Source: Aphrocallistes beatrix (taxonomy: Eukaryota > Porifera > Hexactinellida > Sceptrulophora > Aphrocallistidae). Taken from it: 64,000 nucleotides of DNA. The stretch's first letter is position 1; every line of letters begins with the position of its first letter. The stretch lies in the NCBI GenBank assembly GCA_963281255.1, contig OY725496.1:4875723-4939722 (forward strand), given 5' to 3'. The position numbers and the translations under genes are program-made. This document shows, piece after piece, positions 44,005 to 54,059 of the stretch. The notes beneath the pieces were generated by a model. The model did not search any database and was not told the DNA's origin. It saw only the letters and a list, made by a program, of their open reading frames with translations.

Positions 44005-45084
44005 TCACTTACTTAAAAATTTTGAGGCAACCATCCCGAAAAATAAAAGAGCATTCGGTACTACCGTAGAGACGATGAAGCCACTCGCAAAATAGAGACC
44101 CACACCACCGAGACCTAATGCCGCAGCTATACCGCCACTTACTAAGGCCAAATATCCTAACTTCTTAAGAAACGATACTTTCATTTCTTTGGTTTCATTC
44201 AACATTTTTTCGTTGGTTTCACTGATCCCATTTTCGACCTGTTTCAACCTCGTTTCATCTTCTGAGGTTGGTTCTTGCTTTGCAGACAAAACGTTTTTCT
44301 CTTCGATCAACTCCTCCTTTTCACTCTGCAATTTTAGCATGTTTTGATATCTTTGTTCGAGATCTTGCATTATTTCAATTTGCAGAAAGCTGTTACTCTT
44401 CGTTATCGATTCCACATAGTGTGTGAATTCTGAAATCTTCATTTCCCAATATTGATTGTCTTCAGATAAAGTTTCACATTCCACGTGCATGAAACGGTTA
44501 CTACAATTCTCAGAGATGAATTTGAGAAATTTCGGGCAATCTTTATGATGTAAGACGTAATCAATGTATTCCTCCCCAGAATTGTGTTTCTTTAGTGTTT
44601 CCTTTTCATGTGTAAACACAACGAACACGTGCTCCCATATATTGGGCGCCACATTTTTCAGAAAACCCTCCAAAGCATCATATTCATCCGGTTTCATCTT
44701 TTCTTTCGGTTGAATCACGACAGCGATCGCGGAAATACCTTGTTTCCTCACGAAGAAGAACGCTTTCATGAGCTCCGATAGGATAACTTTGGGATCTCGT
44801 GTAGTGTCACAGACACCAGGGATATCCACCAGCAGGTAGTTGGTGCCCTTGAGGTTGGTTAGGGCCTGTTTCGAATCTTCAGGACAAGACATCATCGAAT
44901 CTTCGATTTCGAACTTCTGTTCTTTCATTAGGAAGTTGCAGAGAGAACTCTTGCCCTGACCGGTAATACCTATAAATAGAACTGAGCGATCGTATAGATG
45001 AGTTTCCGCAGTTAGATAGAATTCCAGTTCTATTCTGTTGAACTTGTCATCTCCTATGCTCTTTTCGGGAGTTGCAGCAGCCAT
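44005..45084 (-). CDS. AIG1/GIMAP-like GTPase with C-terminal membrane segments
   Basis: 359 residues from ATG 45084; the frame extends 26 codons further upstream, but TTTTTTATCATTGTCTTAG just before the ATG looks like a splice acceptor of a 5' UTR intron. The G domain shows a P-loop GITGQGKS (39-46), DIPGVCDT as the DxxG motif (87-90) and FTHEKE in the G4 position, as in AIG1/GIMAP proteins. A coiled coil follows at about 240-310, and two hydrophobic segments at the end (YLALVSGGIAAALGLGGVGL, VPNALLFFGMVA) suggest membrane anchoring. GIMAPs regulate lymphocyte survival, and AIG1 proteins are linked to pathogen responses in plants and invertebrates. The role here is inferred only from the family. 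Confidence 0.85.
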   Translation of the reverse strand: MAAATPEKSIGDDKFNRIELEFYLTAETHLYDRSVLFIGITGQGKSSLCNFLMKEQKFEIEDSMMSCPEDSKQALTNLKGTNYLLVDIPGVCDTTRDPKVILSELMKAFFFVRKQGISAIAVVIQPKEKMKPDEYDALEGFLKNVAPNIWEHVFVVFTHEKETLKKHNSGEEYIDYVLHHKDCPKFLKFISENCSNRFMHVECETLSEDNQYWEMKISEFTHYVESITKSNSFLQIEIMQDLEQRYQNMLKLQSEKEELIEEKNVLSAKQEPTSEDETRLKQVENGISETNEKMLNETKEMKVSFLKKLGYLALVSGGIAAALGLGGVGLYFASGFIVSTVVPNALLFFGMVASKFLSK

Positions 45085-45234
45085 TCCTAAGACAATGATA
45101 AAAAATATCAGTTGACAGACTGATAGTGCAGCTCCATTGAGTGACTCGTAGGGCCATTGCATAATATACAGATTAATTGCGTTTTAAACAATTTTATACA
45201 TATCAACCAATCAGTATCAAGGTAGGGAGTCAAT

Positions 45235-45465
45235 GTGATTAATGTTAAATCTCTGGATTCTGATTGGCTAATACATTTTGACACCTTTTTCTGCAAAGGC
45301 GTCAATTTTTTTCAGAATTTGGACCCAGGTTCAAATCTCCACCATACAAGGAATACATGGTCCAAATTGGGTGCAATTTGGTCCATTAAAATTTCCAGGA
45401 GCGAGCAGACGGACGTCTCACGCTGATCATGACCTGAGACATCTTACTAGGAACTGCACTGACAA
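45235..45465 (+). repeat. Dispersed repeat, same family as 39120 and 50640 (diverged)
   Basis: Shares TTGACACCTTTTTC, CCATACAAGGAATAC and TAGGAACTGCACTG-type blocks with the other copies. It contains GGTTCAAATCTCC, which fits a pol III B box, but no partner A box is clear. Confidence 0.4.
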
Positions 45466-45560
45466 GTCAGTTTATTAAATGTAACATCAACTTATGAAAT
45501 AAAAATATACAAAATAAACAAAATCAATAACAATTTTTCGCAAAGGGTCAATGACAACAT

Positions 45561-46226
45561 TCACTTTTCATCTGGTGGAGGTACTTGAGCGTAAGTTTTC
45601 ATCGCAAAGTTTTGAAGAACTTCCTGGCATATCTTCACCATGTCCTGTCTTCCTTTCTTTCCCCATTCCTTCTCCGCGTCCTTGAGTCCATAAAAAAACT
45701 GCGTTCGGCTCCTTTCATTCCAATCATCCCTGAGCTTTTCGTAGAGGTTTGGAATGAACTGAGACTCCAGTTTAATTTTGTAGCTGAAGAGTTCGTATTG
45801 CTTTTTGAAACACGGCTCGAATTTGCTCGGATATTTTCCGCTACTTCGAGGAAAAATGTCTTTTTTGTATTCATGCAATGAAGCGCCAGTGTGGCAATTG
45901 TGTCCGAGTTCCTGACACTTTCCACATAATTCAGTTATGTGAGATCCACCTACATCTGTATCAGCTGATTGCTCCAAATGGTACACTTTGATTGGCCACG
46001 AGTTTATACTGCATTTCTTACACCCTTGAGTGTATCCTTGCCAGGTGTTACTGGAGTTCCACCGAGCGCCACACCCTGAGCACTCAAAGTGTCCGTAGAA
46101 CCTTTTCTGTTTGGATCCACTTTGACACTTCTTCTTTTCGAGGTAACCCGACACTATTTCACCGCCACACCAACCGAACGGGATTCTGTAGAATATTGGA
46201 ATGAGATCAGTACTACTGCTAGCCAT
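45561..46226 (-). CDS. 3CxxC-type zinc-finger protein Z6, compact form
   Basis: A single-exon ORF of 221 residues from ATG 46226. CSGC, CKKC and LCGKCQELGHNC are present with NTWQGYTQGC. The first ~110 residues are nearly identical to Z1, so the two diverged recently even though they are 15 kb apart with other genes between. The C-terminal third differs (PQ- and K-rich, no repeats). No anchor and no signal peptide. Confidence 0.87.
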   Translation of the reverse strand: MASSSTDLIPIFYRIPFGWCGGEIVSGYLEKKKCQSGSKQKRFYGHFECSGCGARWNSSNTWQGYTQGCKKCSINSWPIKVYHLEQSADTDVGGSHITELCGKCQELGHNCHTGASLHEYKKDIFPRSSGKYPSKFEPCFKKQYELFSYKIKLESQFIPNLYEKLRDDWNERSRTQFFYGLKDAEKEWGKKGRQDMVKICQEVLQNFAMKTYAQVPPPDEK

Positions 46227-46348
46227 CCTAATTGAATTAGATGTTATTTACTGTAGAAATCTATCGGCGAGCTTCCTTGTACAGAAATTCTCGCTAGCGC
46301 TACACGAATGATTCTAATTTTAGCACACTTGGTAACGTACGTGTGGAG

Positions 46349-46434
46349 GGACATACCTAATCTACGGAATGGAAGGAACGGTTCTGGAATTTTAAATGCC
46401 TATTTTACGGAATATTCCGTATGAGGTATGTCCC
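46349..46434. mobile_element. 86-base MITE with 8-base target duplication
   Basis: Ends GGACATACCT and AGGTATGTCC are inverted and the element is flanked by perfect 8-base repeats GTGTGGAG (46341-46348 and 46435-46442), as produced by hAT-type insertion. The interior contains ACGGAATGGAA and TTTTAAATGCC. Confidence 0.85.
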
Positions 46435-46883
46435 GTGTGGAGTCTCTCCTATCTAGATACAATACAATTGTATTGTAAAATAATTAAATTTGATTGGCCA
46501 ATACAATTTGTCACCTTTCTCTATGAAACCTTGATATAAATACATTCGAACCTCTACAGAATGATCAGACCAGCATACCCCACACAACTTGGATTATAAA
46601 ATCACATCCTGGGACTGCGAGCCCTGTTTTTCCAATAAACGAAACAGAAGAAAATACGCTTATGGACCAATAGTATAGTAATTTGTTATATTTTAATAAC
46701 CTTGCACACGTGGCAATTTATCGTCTGAGTCAGATTTGTAAGCAAGGGACGTAGCTTACTCCAAAGAACGGTGGTATTATTGTAGGTATGACCAGCACTG
46801 TAGGTTGAGTGCCTATGAGAGCTCACTATGCAGTTAGATGTAGGATATTAGGCTGACTAGTAACTAGATATTCCAACTAGACT

Positions 46884-46997
46884 ATATAAGCCAGAATGTG
46901 TGTATAGATATTATTAATTCCTCTGCCACTCTCCACTTCTAACTCAGCCCATCTCTCTCGCAGCCTCTAGGCTAAGCTCATCCACTCACAGACACAG
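46884..46997 (+). promoter_or_regulatory. Ornithine decarboxylase core promoter and 5' UTR exon
   Basis: A TATA box ACTATATAAG at 46881-46890 precedes a C/T-rich leader. A donor CAG|GTAAGC sits at 46997/46998. The matching acceptor CTTGTAG is at 47198, giving a 5' UTR intron of about 200 bases before the coding exon. Confidence 0.6.
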
Positions 46998-47085
46998 GTA
47001 AGCAAGGGTTGTTTGTTTGTTTTCTAACTCTATATATTAGATAAGTTTACATTTCCTACCATTCTGTTGGAGAAACATAGTTTAC

Positions 47086-47153
47086 GGAATGGAATTAGGC
47101 ATTTAAAATTCCGGAATGGTTCCGTTCCATTCCGTAAATTAGGAATGTCCCAT
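47086..47153. mobile_element. Second copy of the 86-base MITE, inverted
   Basis: The reverse complement reads GGGACATTCCTAATTTACGG, then GGAATTTTAAATGCCTA, matching 46349-46434. It lies in the 5' UTR intron of the decarboxylase gene; its left end is eroded. Confidence 0.75.
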
Positions 47154-47219
47154 TCTATTTGTGGATATCGGTTCTATTTCGGGAACTCTTGTAGACCCAG
47201 TCTCCGCACACTCCCTTTC

Positions 47220-47267
47220 ATGCCCCATTCCTCTGGACCTATCCCAGCCGTCCAAGATTCCTCGTAA
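47220..47267 (+). other. Upstream ORF in the ornithine decarboxylase leader
   Basis: ATG 47220 opens a 15-codon frame (MPHSSGPIPAVQDSS) that closes before the main ATG at 47444. Short upstream ORFs are a known feature of polyamine-gene leaders. Translational control here is inference. Confidence 0.4.
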
Positions 47268-47443
47268 AAGAAAAAAGCATAAATCCAGCCTCTTCACGGA
47301 GGTCCCGCGCACACAACAGCAGAATCTGATCCTCGTAGAGCCCGGCGGGCTGCGCTTGCACAGAGACCAACTCGACGTCAACTTTGAACCTGAGTGGGAC
47401 CCCAATATCCACCCCTTTTACCCCCGCAACCACTTCACACCTC

Positions 47444-49720
47444 ATGAGCGAGTTCCTCTTTGAGTCTCGTTCCATCTTCTCTCTCCCGAATGGGTGGTCG
47501 CCTCGTGAGGTGTTGGCGCACTTTCTGGCGTCGCGCCACTCACAGAGCGACGACCCATTCTTCTCCATCGACCTGGGACTCCTCCTCGAGCTGGTGCGGA
47601 CTTGGAGGAGGCTGTTCCCCCAAATCCGCCCCTTCTACGCGGTCAAGTGCAACCCAGACCCCCTGCTCCTCTGCCTCCTGGGGGGCATGGGGGTAGGGTT
47701 CGACTGCGCCTCCAAGGGAGAGATCCAGGCGGTGCTAGGCGCCAACTCTCAGGTGGGACGGGGGGCCACTAGCAGGATCATCTACGCCAACCCCTGCAAA
47801 CAGCTGTCTCACATCAAGTACGCCAGACAACAAGGTCAGTTCTATAAATAGACAGATGACGTCACCGTGTGCTATTAGTAGCTACGCCATGGTATTGTAC
47901 TATAAATAGAATCCTTGATGGTTTATTTGTGTCTCAGGTGTGAATCTTGCCACTTTCGACAACGCCTCAGAACTGCACAAGCATGCCACTCTCCACCCAG
48001 AGTGTCGCCTGGTGGTGAGGATAGCCGTGGACGACAGTTCTTCTCTCTGCAAACTCTCAAACAAGTTCGGCTGTGACGTCACCACAGCCTCACAGCTGCT
48101 ACAGCTGGCCAAGGAGTTGTCGCTCGAAGTGGTGGGAGTGTCCTTCCACGTGGGCAGTGGCTGCATGGACGGGGAAGTGTTCAGGAATGCCATCAGAGAC
48201 TCCAGACTCGTCTTCAATGCTGCCTTGGACCATGGATACAGGTTTGGGAGAATTCTCAAATTAGAATTGATGAATTAGATTAAACATATCTAAAAGCAGC
48301 CAATAGCCACATTCCATACTCACCCATTGGTTTCCAAGTGTAGGATTTAGACATTTGTATCCCGAAATAACTCAAAAGGATTAAACTTAGTTCATTCCTC
48401 TTCTAAATATAGAATTTAGGATCTAATAAGTTTGATTCTTGAATATTTGAGAAACATAGCTACTCTGAGATTCGTAGTGAGGACACATTGAGCTGACATA
48501 TCAGTGCACGAACTGTTAACTCCCACACACTTCCATAGCTAAATACTGCTAGACTTGAATTGGAACTGAAATTATAGCACACATGTTAAGTGGTGTATAG
48601 TTCTTGTTTCTGTTTTATTTATAGCTACAATTGCTTACTTCACGATACGGCGATAGCTTAAAGTTGACTTAACCTCTAAACTAAGAATTTCTGATTACTA
48701 ACCAGTCTAGCATCTCACTTCATGAGCTGAGGAGAGTCCGCTAGAATTGCTTGAGAAAAGAGAAATAGAGTTTTCACTTATTCCCGTCGTGATAACGCAT
48801 ACTAAGCTTCAGACAAAGCTGCGTGTAGATTGGTGGGATGGGTAGTGACAGCTGGCATTGAGTGATCAGTGCTAATGAATGTAGGTTGACTCTTCTCGAC
48901 ATCGGAGGTGGTTTCCCCGCCTGTCCGGGATCGCGCCCCTCCCCTGCCCTCTCCTTCATGGAGTCCCTCTCTGACGTCATCAACTCCTCCCTCAGCCAGC
49001 ACTTCTCTGATTGGTCGGGACTGGAGATCATCTCGGAGCCCGGGCGCTACTTCGCCGGCTGTTCCCACTCATTGGCTGTGAGCGTCACGGCCTGCAGACA
49101 CGTCCATGGTCCAGAGGAGGCCATGATGTACTACGTGAACGAGGGCGTCTACGGATCTTTCAATTGCATTATGTTCGACCATCAGAACCCAGAGCCAGGG
49201 CTGCTCTCTGTCAGGAAGCCGTCCAAACTTCCCATCAAGTGAGTGCGGGTTTAGTTTAACATTATTTTCCGTTCCACGGTTCACACCTGTGCTGTATTCT
49301 ATTTTTAGGAGCTCTGTGTGGGGTCCTTCGTGTGACGGACTGGACCAGATTCTGAGAGAAGCACAGCTGCCGCTGCTGTCGGTGGGAGACTGGCTCTACT
49401 TCGAGCAGATGGGCGCCTATACCCGCGCATCCAGGTCCGACTTCAACGGGTTCCCCGCCCCCACCAACTACTACTACGCCTCCGCCGACCTCTTCCCCGA
49501 GCTCTGCACCCTCCTGACCTCCTCTCTCCTCCCACTAGCCTCCTCTCCTCTCCCCCTAGCCTCCTCTCCTCTCCCCCTAGCCTCCTCTCCCCTCCCCCTA
49601 GCCCCAGAACTCCCGGATACAGAGGGGACTGACTGCTGTAAGGAGAGAGAGGCGGCCTGCTTCGGTCCCTACCCGCTGAAGGCCGAAGGGATCGGACTGA
49701 TTGTGTCCGCTATTTCATAG
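47444..49720 (+). CDS. ODC1: Ornithine decarboxylase
   Basis: Four exons: 47444-47834, 47938-48241, 48885-49238, 49309-49720 (486 residues). PLP-dependent fold III enzyme making putrescine from ornithine, the entry step of polyamine synthesis. Landmarks: PLP lysine in PFYAVKCN (K68), [47 protein letters not shown] and catalytic Cys in WGPSCDGLD, whose presence argues for an active enzyme and not an antizyme inhibitor. The start ATG 47444 is the first in frame. Unusual for the family is a C-terminal insert of four near-identical SSPLPLA units (21-base repeats, 49515-49606). A TATA promoter and a leader intron lie upstream. Confidence 0.93.
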
Positions 49721-49969
49721 CTTAGTGTGTCCGTAGTGTGTCCGTCTGACCATGGCAGCTCACAGACACTGACTCTCGTATATGCATGTTCACACCTCTC
49801 TAACCCATAACTCCGTCTGATTGGTTCTCTGTTAGGTCTGCTATGCGTGTAGTTTGTAGTTCATTTATTACTGATGTATTTCAAGATCTATTTTTATTTT
49901 GTAGAGGTTTGGTACGAATAAGAGTATTTGTGTCGGCACTAAATTTATCTAATAACATGTACAGATGGG

Positions 49970-50319
49970 GCGCTTCGTTTGTTAGAATTTTGGAGCTTTC
50001 ATTTGTTAGAATTTTGGAGCTTTCGTTTGTTAGAATTTTCCGAGTTTTCACTTGTTAGAATAATTTTAGATATCAATGTAAATTTTCAAGTGCCGATTTT
50101 ACAAATTACCTGCATTTCAATCGGGGTGTTTTATTATTATTCTTTTTGTCAACAATCATATGATGCCCCAAAGGTTGTTGATTTGTCATGCTACTACATT
50201 TCATTCAAATAAAGTAAATTTAATTATTCTAACAAGTGAAAGCTCGGAAAATTCTAACAAACGAAAGCTCCAAAATTCTAACAAATGAATGCTCCAAAAT
50301 TCTAACAAATGAATGCTCC
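49970..50319. mobile_element. Foldback-like element with tandemly repeated inverted ends
   Basis: The left arm (49970-50064) consists of three to four direct copies of GTTAGAATTTTGGAGCTTTC. The right arm (50222-50319) is the same array inverted (AAAGCTCCAAAATTCTAACA). The 157-base centre is AT-rich and non-coding. Terminal arms made of subrepeats are the hallmark of foldback elements. Confidence 0.75.
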
Positions 50320-50639
50320 TCGTATAGATATCCATTGTGGACTAGGAACCTCATACTATATATACATACCACCCAGATACCTAATGTTAGTGCAGTCAAT
50401 GCCATTAACGGCTTTTAAGATAGGAATCAGCCTATTAGTATTGTGTATTCATGTTAACTACAGGGACCATTTAGATGCCACTTCTATTGTAGAATATGAA
50501 TAATGCCGAAGGCGTGAAAATATGATTAATTTATTTGTGGCAGTTATAATTGTTCTGTAATTTTTTTCATTCAACCATCTAATTGTATGCATTGAGTTAT
50601 GTCTGATCCCTATTAACCAATAACATTCCATTTTAGTTG

Positions 50640-50795
50640 TTATCATTAACCCTGAATTCATTGGTCAGTACAGTTTGTCATGTTTCGAGGGAAAGTGTGA
50701 AAATATGAATAATCACTCCTTCAGACAAATCTACACAATATAAGGAATGTCTGTCACTCCGTCCATGAATTCCATGATAGGACTGCACTGGTATT
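50640..50795 (+). repeat. Dispersed repeat, same family as 39120
   Basis: Contains CATTGGTCAGTACAGTTTGT, CACAATATAAGGAATGTCT and ATAGGACTGCACTG in the family order. It lies between the decarboxylase gene and G3BP. Confidence 0.55.
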
Positions 50796-51081
50796 ATGTG
50801 CTAGATCCTCAGTACTGTTAGTTCATCAGTGAAGAGGTGAGGTTCCGAATATCTTATTTGGGAAATGTAGAAAAGAAACAACCGAATTGAACGATAGAAT
50901 AAAGGCGCCAAAGTGTCCTCAACGACACAGCGCAAGAACTTAGTTTATTCGTTATTAATAAAAAGAAAGTTCCTCTGGCTACTGCCAATTATGAATATTT
51001 CAACACTGAACTCGTTGCTAGGGTGAGAGTATTATTTGTGTTTAGTGTCTAGCCTGTAATGCACAATCTCTCTGTGTCCTA

Positions 51082-54059
51082 ATGTCAGATACCGCGCCTA
51101 ACACCTCTAACTCCGCCCCCCCGCCAGGGGACATGTGTGCAGGGTACGAGCACTGCTGCAAAGTGGCAGTCAACTTCGTGATGCAGTACTACACCATGAT
51201 GCACTCTGACCCCTCACAGCTGCACAGGTAGCGGCCTTGTCTGTTTGTCTGTTTGTGTTTGTTTGTTTGTTTGTTTGTTTGTTTGTTTGTTTGTTTGTTT
51301 GTTTACCTCCTACTACAACTCTGTCGTGTGTGACTGCTAATTTTGTAGGGTTGCGTGGGAATGGGAATGACTTTAATCCTATGGGTATTCCCACATGTGG
51401 GTTTTCTGTGGATTTCTGTGGGTATTCCCACAGAAATCCTGTGGGAATGGGTTTTGAAATTCTATTCCCACGGCAACCCTGTAATTTTGTGATTGTTCGA
51501 GCTAGGATTAAACTCATCAGTGCAACCAGGTAATAGAGATGTCAGAGGTGTTTGGTTAGAAATGTTGAGTCCGTGAACATTTTGATAAATATCGGGATTT
51601 ATTCAGAACCTGGAATAGGATTTACAAGTGGCAGTAGTTATGTGTCTGCGTAGGTGTGAAGTGGCAGTAGTTATGTGTCTGTGTAGGTTCTACGTGTCTG
51701 AGAGTGCGTACGTGCACGGAGGGAACGAATCAGGAAAGTGTCTCCCCGCACTCGGACAGAAGCAGATCCAGGACAAAGTGGATTCTCTCCAATTCACCAA
51801 CGTCCACACCGCCATCAAGCAGATCGACTCCCTCCCCGCTCCTGGCAACGGGATCCTAATTCAGGTATGCACCCTAACTCTATCCATATATACTTTTACT
51901 CATTATTTCTAAACTCCCTTTTTTGATAATTGGAGTTCACATTTCTTATTTGTTGCTTTTGTCAGTTGAACACATTCTAACTCGTCCATGGTTTAAAATG
52001 CAATTCATCAGGTCTAGAGTTCTGTGACTAAAGTTGGAGTATTTATACTCTGACAAGTTTCCTGTGATAAGGACAGCCAATCAGAATGTGGTCTGACACT
52101 CCATTCATTTCCTCTAATTCTGAAATAATTATAATGACACGAAAGTTATTAATTCTTTTATTTATTTGAAAGTATTTATCTCGTTACAGTAGAGAGTTAT
52201 GTAACTTCGAATAAATTTGTTGAAATGCTTTTACAGACTTTAAAACGTTAATTTTAATTGGTCAATCATCTCAGCACAGCTGTTTCCATTTATCTACGCT
52301 AAAATAAGAATTGAGTGCTCAGATATATTTCGTGGATTACATTGTTAAGATAGAATGTAACTAATCAGCTGACCAATCAGGTGACGGGGGAACTGTCGAC
52401 TCGAGGCAGTCCCATGCGCGCCTTCGTGCAGAGCTTCGTTCTGTCTCAGGACGGTCCTAAGAAATACAGCATAGTATCGGACATATTCCGTTACCAGGAA
52501 GACGGAGACGGGAACGACGAGGAGATCGAGGTAACCATCTAAATATAGCTCCTAGTGATGCTAGTGTATGATTGGAATGTGTGTAGCCGAGCCCAGCTGA
52601 TGCTCAGGCTGTGGAGGGCGGGCTGACGGGAGAGAACGGAGACGTGACGTCACAGGAGATTCTCCCTTCCGACCCCGTGTCAGACCCAGATGCTTCTGCT
52701 GACATTCCAGCTGTCCCTGCTGGTAGTCAACCAATCGTATCACAGCCCCTGTCTGCTGTGCCGCTCCGGGATACGAGTCCGACGGATTGGAATGCTGACA
52801 CAGAGGAGATAAGTGATGTGCCTCTTCATAATGGTGAGACATTCCAATGACCCGTTTCTGTATCCATAATGGGCCATAGAGTGATAGGTGTTGATACTTG
52901 TTGTTGTTTGTTAGGTCCGGAGTTCGCAGGAGAGAGTTATCCTGCGGACACAGCTGATACGGAGGACACACAGCCACCAGCCTCCGCAGAAGGTAGCAGC
53001 TGTTATTCATTCAATTAGCATGCTAGGACCTGAACCAACTTCCAAATAGCCAATCACTGAATTCTGTATATTTTGATCAGAAAATATGTATAACTTTTTT
53101 GATCAGAAAAGTGGAATTTCAATTCTAATTAATACAAATTCCACTTTTCTGATCAAATTGTATCATTGAATTCCTTCTTGAAAGACTCACACTCTTATTC
53201 CACATTCCATCATGCCAATGCTACTCTTAGAGTTCACTTCTTTGCTGTGAGACTACCTGACATGTACTGTACACGTCTATACTGCCCAGCATATCACTGA
53301 CATTCTATAATTCTCTCACGTTGTCAGGTTATAATACTGTAACATTCCTTTTCTCCAGATTCGTGGCCAGACTATCCTGAATCAGCTGATCAGGCCACCC
53401 ACGTCGAGAGGGCCGAGCAGACTGAGCGTGAGCGAGAGAGGGAGGCGGGGGAGACAGGGGGGCGAGGCACCAGCTACGCATTTGTGTCCTCCATTCACAC
53501 CCCGCAAACGGGCGCCAAGATAGCAGAGCAGAAGTTCCAAACGTTAGTTCACATCTCTACTATATCTGAGCTATTAATAGCATTCCTGAGCTATTTATAG
53601 CATTCCTGTTTGGTTAGGCGCCCCGTTTACACGGCGAAGAAGAAGCCGGTGAGTTCCGGGGTTCTGTCCCGCGCCTCCAGAGAGACCAGACCCCCCGCGC
53701 CCCCCCAGGGGGGCTACAGGCCGAAGGGAACATTCGACTCCGCCAATCGATTGCCGCGGGACTCCTTCTTCCAGATCTTCGTGGGGGGTCTTCCCAAGGA
53801 CTGCACCTCGGATGAGCTGAGGGAGTGCTTCAGAGACGAAGCCAGCGTCACAGACGTGCGCATCAACCCGAACGGATTCGGGTTTGTGGGATTCGCGAAT
53901 GAAGAGCAGGTGGCGCGAGTGATCGATTTGGGAGACCGACACTTCTTGATTCGGAGTAACTACATCCGTGTCGAGCGCAAGGGGTCCACTGGCGGCAAGC
54001 CCTCAGGTGTGAAGAAGCGGGACGGGCCGAGAGGGGGCAGCCAGACGAGACATTCCTAG
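51082..54059 (+). CDS. G3BP/Rasputin stress-granule RNA-binding protein
   Basis: Seven exons: 51082-51227, 51687-51864, 52381-52530, 52587-52833, 52915-52992, 53359-53542, 53618-54059 (474 residues). An N-terminal NTF2-like domain (VNFVMQYYTMMHSDPSQLHR, IKQIDSLPAPGNGILIQVTG), an acidic and Pro/Ser-rich middle (EDGDGNDEEIE), an RRM (FFQIFVGGLPKDCTSDEL, GFGFVGFANEEQV), and a short Gly/Lys/Arg-rich end in place of a long RGG box. This is the G3BP order; the protein nucleates stress granules and binds RNA. Single-copy G3BP is usual in invertebrates. Introns hold a (TTTG)n tract, a hAT-type MITE and a perfect 22-base hairpin. Confidence 0.93.
51239..51303. repeat. (TTTG)n microsatellite
   Basis: About 16 units in the first intron of G3BP, immediately after the splice donor. 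Confidence 0.95.
51346..51481. mobile_element. 136-base hAT-type MITE in G3BP intron
   Basis: Perfect 8-base duplications TAATTTTG at 51338-51345 and 51482-51489. Inverted ends TAGGGTTGCGTGGGAAT and CAGGGTTGCCGTGGGAAT (right end reversed). The CAGGGTTG terminus is typical of hAT. The interior carries TGTGGGTATTCCCACA palindromes. Confidence 0.9.
53098..53157. repeat. Perfect 22-base inverted repeat (hairpin) in G3BP intron
   Basis: Left arm 53098-53119 (GATCAGAAAAGTGGAATTT core) and right arm 53136-53157 are exact reverse complements around a 16-base AT-rich loop. Possibly a minimal MITE or an RNA hairpin in the pre-mRNA. Confidence 0.9.

Noticed and set aside
47161-47463. 100-codon plus-strand frame overlapping the decarboxylase start
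   Set aside because: It has no ATG and lies in the 5' UTR and leader intron; the main ORF from ATG 47444 is in another frame.
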